DNA of 64,000 nucleotides from Pseudomonadota bacterium (GTDB lineage Bacteria; Pseudomonadota; Alphaproteobacteria; Rhizobiales; Devosiaceae). Both the position numbers and the translations under genes were made by a program. Shown here piece after piece: positions 16,513 to 24,395 of this stretch (its first letter is position 1; each line of letters opens with the position of its first letter). The stretch lies in NCBI GenBank assembly GCA_023393475.1, contig JAEWLC010000109.1, forward strand, positions 1 through 64,000, written 5' to 3'. The notes beneath the pieces were generated by a model. It was not told the origin of the DNA. It did no database searches and saw only the letters and a program-made list of their open reading frames with translations.

Positions 16513-18102
16513 ATGCTCATTCGCGACAACGTGCTCAACGCCGACGGTGCGCTCATCGTCGGCGCAGGGCTGGCTGGCCTTTTCTGTGCACTGAAGCTGG
16601 CGCCGCGGCCGGTGACGGTCATTTCGCCCAAGCCGCTTGGCGCCGGTGCGTCCTCAGCCTGGGCCCAGGGCGGCGTCGCCGCCGCGGTGGGAGCAGGCGA
16701 TAGTTCACATGCCCACGCGGTCGACACCGAGGTCGCCGGCGCCGGGATTGTCGATGCGGACGAAGCGGAATCGGTGACCGCCGAGGCCGCGGCCCGCATT
16801 GAGGATCTCGCCCGCTGGGGCACCCCGTTCGATCGCGACGAACTCGGCCACTACGTGCTGAGCAAGGAAGCCGCCCACTCGCGCAACCGCGTCGTCCGAG
16901 TCGAGGGCGACCGCGCCGGCTACGCCATCATGCAGGCGATGATCGCCGAGGTGCGCAAGACGCCCTCGATCCGGGTAGTCGAGGGCCTCACCGTCATCGA
17001 TCTCGCCCGCGCCGATGGCCGCATCATCGGCGTCTATGCCCGCAAGCTCGGCGACCGCTATGGCGAACCGATCCTGGTCCGTGCCCGCGCCACCGTGCTC
17101 GCGGCCGGCGGACTTGGCGGGCTTTACGCGGTGACGACCAACCCGCCGGGCGTCCGTGGCCATGCCATGGGCATGGCGGCTCGCGCCGGGACACTGATCG
17201 CCGACCCCGAATTCGTCCAGTTCCATCCGACCGCCATCGCCACTGGAGCCGACCCTGCCCCGCTCGCCACCGAAGCGCTGCGCGGCGAAGGCGCCATCCT
17301 CGTCAACGACCTGGGCGAGCGCTTCATGCCGGCGGTGCACAAGGATGCCGAGCTTGCGCCCCGCGACATTGTCGCCCGCGCCAATTACCGGCAGATCAAG
17401 TCCGGACGGCGGGTCTTTCTCGATACCCGGCAGGCCATCGGACCCCGCATCCTCACCGCCTTCCCGACGGTTGCCCAGTATTGCGCCGATTTCGGCATCG
17501 ATCCCGTGAGCCAGTTGATCCCGGTCACGCCCGCCGCGCACTACCATATGGGCGGCGTGAAGGTGGACGAACGCGGCCGCACGTCGCTTCCCGGCCTCTG
17601 GGCCGCGGGCGAGTGCTCCTCCACCGGCCTCCACGGCGCCAACCGGCTGGCCTCGAACTCGCTGCTGGAAGCTGTGGTTTACGGCGCCCGCATCGCCGCC
17701 GACATTTCGGGGCTTGAGCCACTTCGTGCACCGCTCGCACCATTTGCCGGCATCGCCTGGGACGAGGCCGAAGGCGAAGCCGTCGAGGAGCAGCTGCGCA
17801 ACCACCAGGCGGTGCAGGAACTGCGCCGGGTAATGACCGACCTCGTCGGCGTCGAACGCAACGCCGCCGACCTCCGCACCGCGCTTCGCTCCATCGCCGA
17901 ACTCGAGGCAAGGGCGCAGGGCGTCACCCGCGCCTTCCTCAACATGACGACCTCGGCGACGCTCGTTGCCGCCGGCGCATGGCAGCGCGAGGAGAGCCGA
18001 GGCGGTCACTTCCGCACTGACTTCCCCGAACCGCGCCCCGAATGGGCCCATCACACCGAGATGACGCTCGACGAGGCGGTGGCGATCCGCGCCCGGGCCT
18101 AG
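16513..18102 (+). CDS. nadB: L-aspartate oxidase
   Basis: FAD enzyme that oxidises L-aspartate to iminoaspartate for NadA. The 529-residue protein has the dinucleotide fold ALIVGAGLAGLFCALKLA, the SSAWAQGGVAAAVG substrate loop, a VLAAGGLGGLYAVTTNPPG segment, QFHPTAI, LVNDLGERFM, HYHMGGVKVDERGRTSLPGLWAAGE (part) and GANRLASNSLLE, all typical of the succinate dehydrogenase/NadB family. ATG at 16513 is preferred to a TTG three bases earlier, although the GGGGGAG site is close to both. Its TAG stop abuts the stop of the convergent cytochrome gene with no base between. Confidence 0.96.
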   Translation: MLIRDNVLNADGALIVGAGLAGLFCALKLAPRPVTVISPKPLGAGASSAWAQGGVAAAVGAGDSSHAHAVDTEVAGAGIVDADEAESVTAEAAARIEDLARWGTPFDRDELGHYVLSKEAAHSRNRVVRVEGDRAGYAIMQAMIAEVRKTPSIRVVEGLTVIDLARADGRIIGVYARKLGDRYGEPILVRARATVLAAGGLGGLYAVTTNPPGVRGHAMGMAARAGTLIADPEFVQFHPTAIATGADPAPLATEALRGEGAILVNDLGERFMPAVHKDAELAPRDIVARANYRQIKSGRRVFLDTRQAIGPRILTAFPTVAQYCADFGIDPVSQLIPVTPAAHYHMGGVKVDERGRTSLPGLWAAGECSSTGLHGANRLASNSLLEAVVYGARIAADISGLEPLRAPLAPFAGIAWDEAEGEAVEEQLRNHQAVQELRRVMTDLVGVERNAADLRTALRSIAELEARAQGVTRAFLNMTTSATLVAAGAWQREESRGGHFRTDFPEPRPEWAHHTEMTLDEAVAIRARA

Positions 18103-18987
18103 CTACTCAACTCCCAGCAGGTAACTGGCGACGGCCTCGCGGTCCGCATCGGTCCAGTGCGAGGTGCCGTCGGCGATGACTTCGCCCATGGCACTGCCCA
18201 GCACATTGAAATCGGGGGTGAAGCCATCGCTGAGCGCACTGGCAAGCGAGGCGACATCGTAGCCCCGGTCGGCGAGGCGGGTCGCCAGCAGCGAGGGCGC
18301 CTTGCCACCGACGCCGCCGCCAGGGTTGCCACTCAGCTCCTTGCCGGCTTCGACCGCACCGAGCAGGTTGCGCGGCGAGTGGCACATGACGCAGTGCCCG
18401 GTCCCTTCGACGAGGTAGCGCCCGCGATTCCATTGCTCCGAATGCGCGGTGTCTGCCTCGTAGCGGCGCGGGGTGAAGAACAGATTCTTCCAGCCCGCAA
18501 GGATCGGCCGGATGTTGAAGGGGAAGGACACTTCGTGGGGCTTGGCGGGTGCCGCAACCGGAGGGACTTCCTTCAACGCCGCAAAGAGGTCGGCGATGTC
18601 CTGGTCGCTCATCAGCGTGTAGTTCTCGTAGGGGAACACCGGGTAGAGATGCCCCTCAGGTCCCTCGCCGTCGCTTATCGCCTTCGCGAACTGCTCGATC
18701 GTCCAGTTGCCGATGCCGGCGTCAGGATGCGACGTGATGTTGGGCGCGTGGAACGTGCCGAACTGAGTCGTGAGCGCAGGCCCTCCGCCGAGCTCCGGGA
18801 CGCCGTTCTTCTTGTCGGTGTGGCAGGTGACGCAGTCGCCGAGCCGGATCAGGTACTGCCCGCGCGCAACATCGCCGGTGAGCGTCAGGTCACGCGCCGG
18901 GCCGTTCACCGGCCTCAGGAAGTAAATGGCAACGCCGGTGCCCACGACAAGCACGACGACTACAACCAGCCACGTCCAGAACCGCAT
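18103..18987 (-). CDS. Membrane-anchored dihaem cytochrome c
   Basis: A 294-residue periplasmic electron carrier. The start MRFWTWLVVVVVLVV is chosen for GGGAGAG upstream; residues 5-25 are a single membrane anchor without obvious cleavage. Two class I cytochrome c domains follow, each with one haem site: CVTCH (near residue 55) and CVMCH (near residue 200), with candidate axial Met in the later halves (for example YTLMSDQDI and LGSAMGEV). The arrangement resembles cytochrome subunits of membrane alcohol or aldehyde dehydrogenases and thiosulfate enzymes, but no dehydrogenase gene is next to it. Partner unknown. Confidence 0.85.
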   Translation of the reverse strand: MRFWTWLVVVVVLVVGTGVAIYFLRPVNGPARDLTLTGDVARGQYLIRLGDCVTCHTDKKNGVPELGGGPALTTQFGTFHAPNITSHPDAGIGNWTIEQFAKAISDGEGPEGHLYPVFPYENYTLMSDQDIADLFAALKEVPPVAAPAKPHEVSFPFNIRPILAGWKNLFFTPRRYEADTAHSEQWNRGRYLVEGTGHCVMCHSPRNLLGAVEAGKELSGNPGGGVGGKAPSLLATRLADRGYDVASLASALSDGFTPDFNVLGSAMGEVIADGTSHWTDADREAVASYLLGVE

Positions 18988-19060
18988 GTGACGCTCTCCC
19001 ATCGGCGCGCGAAGTTGGCAGAGCGACGCAGGCCCCGCAACTGACGAGCCTGTGAGCGGG

Positions 19061-20047
19061 CTAGAGCGCCGCGTCGACCTCGCCGCGAGTCGGTGGTACG
19101 CAGCCGAAGTGCCGGCAGTTGAGCCCCGCGACCACGGCGCCGAAGCGAAGCACGTCGCGCAAGGCTGCGCCATCCAGCGCCCGGAGGCTATCGCGATTGA
19201 GCACGCCGCGTTCGTTGAGGATGGTCAGGATGCCCGCCATCAGGCTGTCGCCTGCGCCCACCGTGTCGCCGAACGGCACGGCCGGAAACACTTCGGCCAC
19301 GGCCGAGCCGGACCGCGTGAAGGCGCGGCTGCCCTCTTCGCCGAAGGTCACTACGACAAGGCCCATGTTCGGCCGGCGGAGGAAGTCCTCGACATATTTC
19401 TCGACCAGCGCGTCGATCTCGGCTGGGGTGAAATCCTCGGCCTTCACCGCTTTGTTGCGCTCCAGCGCGCCAAGGTCCTCGATCGAGACCTTCACGAGGT
19501 TGACGATGTCGAGGAACGCGTTGAGCCGCGTCTTGTAGCCGGCGAAATCCGGCACCAGCGACGGACGGACGTTCGGATCCATCGACAGGATGGCGCCACG
19601 CCGCGCCGCTTCCTTCGCGACGTCCATCCAGACCGCCGCGTCCTCGGGCTCGATCGGGCAGAAGCCACCGACCTGGAACACTTCGAGCTTTTCCGGCAGC
19701 GCCGAGATCAGCCCCTCGCGCGTAAAGGCCCGGTCGGCGTTGCGATAAAAGCCGTACTGCGCACTCTTCTTGGCATCGAAAGTTACGACAGCGAGCGTCG
19801 TGTAGGCGTCGACCCGATCGTTCAGCAGCGGCTTGACGCCGGCATCGGCCAGCGGTCCGAGGAGATAAGTGCCGAGCCCGTCGGAACTGATCGGGCAGAG
19901 GAAGCCGGTGTCGTTGCCGAGCTTCGACAGCGCGATGGCGCAGTTGTAGGGCGAGCCGCCCTGGTGCGCGACAAGCCTGATGGTGCCATCGGCCCCGACC
20001 GGCTCCGAGATGAGGTCGATCAGGCTCTCGCCACCCACTACGAACAT
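19061..20047 (-). CDS. PfkB-family sugar kinase (fructokinase-like)
   Basis: A 328-residue ribokinase-fold kinase that phosphorylates a sugar with ATP. MFVVGGESLIDLISEP begins the fold; the ATG is five bases after GGGGGAG. The GGSPYNCAIALSKLG glycine motif and the C-terminal DTVGAGDSLMAGIL motif with catalytic Asp are intact; SMDPNVRPSLV is the central anion-hole strand. Fructose is the likeliest substrate by general resemblance, but tagatose, 2-keto-3-deoxygluconate or others are possible. It lies on the same strand and 53 bases downstream of the AraC gene, opposite the sugar importer, suggesting it phosphorylates what the importer brings in. Confidence 0.85.
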   Translation of the reverse strand: MFVVGGESLIDLISEPVGADGTIRLVAHQGGSPYNCAIALSKLGNDTGFLCPISSDGLGTYLLGPLADAGVKPLLNDRVDAYTTLAVVTFDAKKSAQYGFYRNADRAFTREGLISALPEKLEVFQVGGFCPIEPEDAAVWMDVAKEAARRGAILSMDPNVRPSLVPDFAGYKTRLNAFLDIVNLVKVSIEDLGALERNKAVKAEDFTPAEIDALVEKYVEDFLRRPNMGLVVVTFGEEGSRAFTRSGSAVAEVFPAVPFGDTVGAGDSLMAGILTILNERGVLNRDSLRALDGAALRDVLRFGAVVAGLNCRHFGCVPPTRGEVDAAL

Positions 20048-20100
20048 CGGCACTCCCCCGCGCTAGCTTGGGCTTGGTTACAATGCGGCCATGCGAGAAT

Positions 20101-21051
20101 TCAAGACGCCAGCGCGTCCGACGACAGCACCGGCATGTCGCGCGCGTCGCGGCGGAAGTCCGACGGCGACATGCCCGCGATTTTGCGGAACGACTTGTTG
20201 AAGGCGCTGAGCGAGCCGAATCCGGATTCCATCGCCACCCGCAGCACGTTGGCGTCCTCGCGCAGCAGCAGCGCCTGGGCGTAGCTGAGCCGGAGCAGGC
20301 TCACATACTCGTTGATCGTCATGCCGGTGGAGCGCTTGAAGATGCTCATGGCGTATTTCGGGTGGAGATCGGCCGCCGCCGCAATGTCCACGGAGTCGAT
20401 GTCGTTGAGGAAATTCTCGGCGATGAAATCACACATTCGACCGACATTGCGCGAGGACTGCACTTCGGCCGTATCATGCTGGATGTCGAGGGGCCGTGAA
20501 TTGCCCACCACTTCGTAGGCATCGAAGCGCACCCGCTCGAGCCGCAGCAGCAGCTCGTTCACCGCATGCTGGGCCTTCACCGGATCGCCCGAACGCGCAT
20601 ACTCGTCCCAGCGTGCGAAGTTCACCGGGTCGGATTCGTCTGTGGCGTTGGAGAGGAGCGTCGCGCCCTGCATCAGCCGATGCGGGATATCCTCGGGCAG
20701 CCGCAGCCGGAAGAAATGCATCAGCGGCAGGTGGCCGCCGGCATAGACCGCGTCGTCGCTGAGGTCGTCCATGAAATGCGGCAGCCCGCCCCAGAACAGC
20801 ACCATCTGGCCGGCATTGAGCGACAGCTCGTGCGTGTGCATGCGGTAATGCACGCTGCCCTTGACGATGTAGTTGACCTCGACCTGGGCGTGCCAGTGCG
20901 GCTTCACCATGACCAGCGGCTGGGTATGAAAAGTCGACAGGTTCGTCGGGTGGGCTTCGACGCCGGACGAGTTCGGCTGGTAGACCGGACGCACCTTACT
21001 TTCCGCCAAGTCCAGTTTCCCTTTGTCTGCGACACGCCACTTTCGTCGCAT
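20101..21051 (-). CDS. AraC-family transcriptional regulator
   Basis: A regulator of about 316 residues. The N-terminal half is a cupin sensing domain (PHWHAQVEVNYIVKGSVHYRMHTHELSL in part, with metal- or sugar-binding histidines; GQMVLFWGGLPHFM). The C-terminal 100 residues form two helix-turn-helices: DSVDIAAAADLHPKYAMSIFKRSTGMTINEYVSLLRLSYA (part) and the second with VLRVAMESGFGSLSAFNKSFRKIAGMSP (part). Start codon is uncertain because no clear ribosome site exists. It is divergent from the importer operon, separated by 49 bases, and is the obvious candidate to activate it when sugar is present. Confidence 0.9.
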   Translation of the reverse strand: MRRKWRVADKGKLDLAESKVRPVYQPNSSGVEAHPTNLSTFHTQPLVMVKPHWHAQVEVNYIVKGSVHYRMHTHELSLNAGQMVLFWGGLPHFMDDLSDDAVYAGGHLPLMHFFRLRLPEDIPHRLMQGATLLSNATDESDPVNFARWDEYARSGDPVKAQHAVNELLLRLERVRFDAYEVVGNSRPLDIQHDTAEVQSSRNVGRMCDFIAENFLNDIDSVDIAAAADLHPKYAMSIFKRSTGMTINEYVSLLRLSYAQALLLREDANVLRVAMESGFGSLSAFNKSFRKIAGMSPSDFRRDARDMPVLSSDALAS

Positions 21052-21100
21052 ATCATAACCACGCTTGCCCAAGGTGAGCCAAATGAAAAGGGAGGTTTTC

Positions 21101-22381
21101 ATGACTACCATCGCATCGCGGTGGCGCCACGCGCTCGCCGTAGCCGCTGCCGCCGGCGTTTCAATGCTCACCATGTCGACGGCCATGGCCGTCGACGTCA
21201 ACGTCTGGGCCTGGGACACGAACTTCAACGGCGCTGCCATGAAGGAAGCCGCCGCGCGCTATGCCGGCTCGCATCCGGACGTGACCATCAAGATCGACGA
21301 CAGCATGCAGCAGGACGATATCCGCCAGAAGCTGCAGACCCAGCTGCTCGCCGGCGACACCACCGGCCTGCCCGATATCGTGCTGATCCAGGACGACGTG
21401 GCGCAGAAATACCTGCAGTCGTTCCCGGGCGCCTTCGTGCCGCTGTCGGATTCGATCGATATGTCGCAATTCGCGCCCTACAAGGTCGCGGCCGCCACCC
21501 ATGACGGCAAGTCCTATTCGCTGCCCTTCGACTCCGGCGTCACCGGTCTCTTCTACCGCTCCGACTATCTCGAGGAAGCCGGCTACAAGGCCGCCGACCT
21601 GCAGGACCTGACCTGGGACAAGTTCATCCAGATCGGCAAGGACGTTAAGGCCAAGACCGGCCACAACCTCATCGCGCTCGATCTCAACGGCAACGGCATC
21701 ATCCGCGTCATGATGCAGTCGGCCGGCGCCTGGTACTTCAACGAAGACGGCAGCCTCAACATCGTCGACAACAAGCCGCTGCGGGCCGCGCTCGAGACCT
21801 ATGCCAAGATCTGGCAGGCCGACATCGTGAAGCCCGCCTCCGGCTGGACCGAGTTCACCGGCGCCTTCACGTCCGGCGAAACCGCTGTCGCCCTCAACGG
21901 CGTGTGGATGACCGGCACGATCAAGTCGCAGCCCGACCAAGCCGGCAAGTGGGGCGTCGCCCCCATTCCGAAGCTCGAAGGCGTCGAAGGCGCCACCGGC
22001 TATTCCAACGAAGGCGGCTCGAGCTGGTACGTGCTCGCGTCGGGCGCCGGCAAGGACGCGGCCGTCGACTTCCTCAAGACCATCTGGGCATCCGACGTCG
22101 ATTTCTACCAGAAGATCCTGATCGGCCAGGGCGCCTTCAGCACCTGGCTGCCGGCTTCGGCGGGCGAAGCCTACCAGGCCTCGGACGACTTCTTCGGCGG
22201 CCAGCCGGTGTGGGCGAACTTCTCCGAATGGCAGGCCAAGATTCCGAGCGTCGACTACGGCATCTTCACCGCTGAAGTCGACTCGGCCGTCGTGGCCCAG
22301 ATCCCCGCCATCATCCAGGGCGGCAGCATCGACGACGCGCTGAAGGCCATCAACGATCAGGCCAGCCAGCAGATGCAGTAA
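21101..22381 (+). CDS. Carbohydrate ABC transporter substrate-binding protein (CUT1)
   Basis: Periplasmic receptor of 426 residues. MTTIASRWRHALAVAAAAGV opens a signal peptide ending near AMAVDVNVWAWDTNF; GGGAGG is five bases before the ATG. The bilobed cluster-B fold shows VTIKIDDSMQQDDIRQKL, GLPDIVLIQDD, SLPFDSGVTGLFYRSDYLEEAGY (part), LNGVWMTG and WGVAPIPKLEG. Close relatives bind sugar alcohols, amino sugars or disaccharides; substrate cannot be told. It leads the operon and is followed by a 193-base gap with two stem-loops, which would let it be made in excess over the permeases. Confidence 0.93.
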   Translation: MTTIASRWRHALAVAAAAGVSMLTMSTAMAVDVNVWAWDTNFNGAAMKEAAARYAGSHPDVTIKIDDSMQQDDIRQKLQTQLLAGDTTGLPDIVLIQDDVAQKYLQSFPGAFVPLSDSIDMSQFAPYKVAAATHDGKSYSLPFDSGVTGLFYRSDYLEEAGYKAADLQDLTWDKFIQIGKDVKAKTGHNLIALDLNGNGIIRVMMQSAGAWYFNEDGSLNIVDNKPLRAALETYAKIWQADIVKPASGWTEFTGAFTSGETAVALNGVWMTGTIKSQPDQAGKWGVAPIPKLEGVEGATGYSNEGGSSWYVLASGAGKDAAVDFLKTIWASDVDFYQKILIGQGAFSTWLPASAGEAYQASDDFFGGQPVWANFSEWQAKIPSVDYGIFTAEVDSAVVAQIPAIIQGGSIDDALKAINDQASQQMQ

Positions 22382-22574
22382 CGAGGCTGCGCCAACTCTG
22401 GACCACCCTGACCCACAAGGTTCTGGTGGCCCGGGTTGGCGCAACTCCGCTCGGTGTCATCCCTGCGAAGGCAGGGATCCATTTCACCGCCCGCACCCGC
22501 TGAAGCGTAAATTCCTGCCTTTGCAGGATGACCGCCTGTGGGTACGCGGCTCTGCTGTTTGACGGGAAGCGCCA
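22382..22574. repeat. Intergenic stem-loops and BIME-like palindromic unit
   Basis: Between the binding protein and its permease. First, an imperfect hairpin at 22389-22442 with perfect outer arms GCGCCAAC / GTTGGCGC and inner CCACC / GGTGG. Second, two inverted copies of one unit: 22456-22478 (begins GTCATCC) and 22511-22532 (ends GGATGAC), whose arms match when inverted except for one gap and two substitutions. Each copy can also fold on itself (ATCCCTGC-GAAG-GCAGGGAT). This is the layout of a REP doublet. Such structures commonly protect upstream mRNA from 3' decay. GTG start of the permease follows at 22575. Confidence 0.8.
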
Positions 22575-23459
22575 GTGGCAAACGAGAGACTTAGCCGCAC
22601 CGAGAACTTCACCGGCTGGACGTTCATCGCGCCCGCCCTCGTGCTGCTCGGCATATTCATGCTCTACCCAATCCTCTGGTCGCTCTGGATGAGTTTCCAG
22701 GTCGGCAAGGGGATGAACTTCAGCTTCGGCGGCTTCGCCAACATCATCCGCCTGACCAAGGACCCGATCTTTGTCCGCGCCCTGGTCAACACGCTGACCT
22801 TCCTCGTCGTGCAGGTGCCGATCATGATCTGCCTCGCCCTGCTGGCGGCGGTGGCGCTGAATGATCCCAAGCTCCGCTTCCGCGCCTTCTTCCGCACGGC
22901 GATCTTCCTGCCCTGCGTCACGTCGCTGATCGCCTATTCGACCCTGTTCAAGTCGATGTTCGCCACCGACGGCGTGGTCAACAACATGCTGATGGCGCTC
23001 TGGATCATCCAGGAGCCGATCCATTGGCTGCAGGATCCGTTCTGGGCCAAGATGCTGATCATCATCGCCATCACCTGGCGCTGGACCGGCTACAACATGG
23101 TGTTCTACCTGGCCGCGCTGCAGAACGTCGATCGCTCGATCTACGAGGCCGCCCGCATCGACGGCGCCTCGGGCTGGCACCGGTTCTGGTACATCACCGT
23201 GCCCATGCTGAAGCCGGTGATCCTGTTCACGACGATCATCTCGACCATCGGCACGCTGCAACTCTTCGACGAGGTCAACAACATTACCCAGGGCGGCCCG
23301 TCCGACGCGACGCTGACGCTCTCGCTCTACATCTACAACCTGACCTTCAAGTTCATGCCCAGCTTCGGCTACTCCGCCACCGTGTCCTGGGTCATCGTGC
23401 TGCTCGTCGCCGTCCTCAGCTTCCTGCAGTTCCTCGTCGCACGGGATCGCACCAAATGA
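22575..23459 (+). CDS. Carbohydrate ABC transporter permease 1 (MalF-like)
   Basis: Inner-membrane subunit of the CUT1 importer, 294 residues with six predicted helices. The start is a GTG with GGGAAG six bases upstream. Family signs are the N-terminal FIAPALVLLGIFMLYPILWSLWMSF (part) and the EAA coupling loop YEAARIDGASGWHRFWYITVPML (part; about residues 192-214) that contacts the ATPase. It ends by overlapping the start of permease 2 in ATGA. The importer has no ATPase gene in this locus, so an MsmK-type shared ATPase is probable. Confidence 0.95.
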   Translation: MANERLSRTENFTGWTFIAPALVLLGIFMLYPILWSLWMSFQVGKGMNFSFGGFANIIRLTKDPIFVRALVNTLTFLVVQVPIMICLALLAAVALNDPKLRFRAFFRTAIFLPCVTSLIAYSTLFKSMFATDGVVNNMLMALWIIQEPIHWLQDPFWAKMLIIIAITWRWTGYNMVFYLAALQNVDRSIYEAARIDGASGWHRFWYITVPMLKPVILFTTIISTIGTLQLFDEVNNITQGGPSDATLTLSLYIYNLTFKFMPSFGYSATVSWVIVLLVAVLSFLQFLVARDRTK

Positions 23460-24328
23460 CCGACCAGGCTCTTCCCCTCGCGACATCCCGTGCCGAGCGC
23501 CGCACCAACTCGTTCAACCTGCCGCACGTTGTCGGCCGCACCATCACCTACCTGCTGCTGTGCCTTGCGGCCTTCGTCTCGATCTTCCCGTTCTTCTGGA
23601 TGATCGTGGGCGCCACCAACCGCTCTGTCGATATCGGCATCGGCAAGGCGACATTTGGCGACCAGCTCTTCGTCAATGCCGCCAACTTCTTTGCGACCGT
23701 CGACGCGCCGCGCATCTTCTGGAACTCGGCCTTCATCGCCGTTGTCGGCACCGTGCTGACGCTCGCCGTCTCCTCGCTCGCCGGCTACGGCTTCGAGATG
23801 TTCCGCAATCGCTTCCGCGAACGCATCTTCGCGCTGATGCTGCTGCTGCTTTCGATCCCGTTCGCGGCGCTGATGGTGCCGCTCTTCGTCATGATCTCGT
23901 CGATGAAGCTCGTCGGTACCGTCGCGGCGGTCGTCCTGCCCGGCATCGCCTCGATCTTCATCATCTTCTACTTCCGCCAGGCGACGAAGGCTTTCCCCAG
24001 CGAGCTGCGCGACGCCGCACGGGTCGACGGCCTCAACGAGTGGCAGATATTCCTCTACATCTACCTGCCCACGATGCGCTCCACCTACGCGGCAGCGATC
24101 ATCATCGTGTTCATGGCCAACTGGAACAATTACCTGTGGCCGCTGATCGTGCTCAACAAGCCCGAGCAGAAGACAGCAACGCTCGTCATCTCGTCGCTGA
24201 CCTCGTCCTACACGCCGGACTTCGGCATGATCCTGTTCGGCACCATCCTCGCGACGCTGCCCACGCTGATCATCTTCTTCCTGCTCCAGCGCCGCTTCGT
24301 CGAAGGCATGCTGGGCGCGGTGAAATAA
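23456..24328 (+). CDS. Carbohydrate ABC transporter permease 2 (MalG-like)
   Basis: Second membrane subunit, 290 residues and about six helices. It starts in the ATGA overlap with permease 1; longer upstream frames are read-through of the other frame. TYLLLCLAAFVSIFPFFWMI begins the first helix, and ELRDAARVDGLNEWQIFLYIYLP is its EAA loop (quoted in part). C-terminal FLLLQRRFVEGMLGAVK is the usual MalG ending. Forms a heterodimer with permease 1 around the translocation path. Translational coupling ensures equal amounts. Confidence 0.95.
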   Translation: MTDQALPLATSRAERRTNSFNLPHVVGRTITYLLLCLAAFVSIFPFFWMIVGATNRSVDIGIGKATFGDQLFVNAANFFATVDAPRIFWNSAFIAVVGTVLTLAVSSLAGYGFEMFRNRFRERIFALMLLLLSIPFAALMVPLFVMISSMKLVGTVAAVVLPGIASIFIIFYFRQATKAFPSELRDAARVDGLNEWQIFLYIYLPTMRSTYAAAIIIVFMANWNNYLWPLIVLNKPEQKTATLVISSLTSSYTPDFGMILFGTILATLPTLIIFFLLQRRFVEGMLGAVK

Positions 24329-24395
24329 CAGCCAACCACTTGCATCGGTGGCAGGAATCGCTGCCGCTGATGCCCGATTTCCTGAGGAGAGTATC

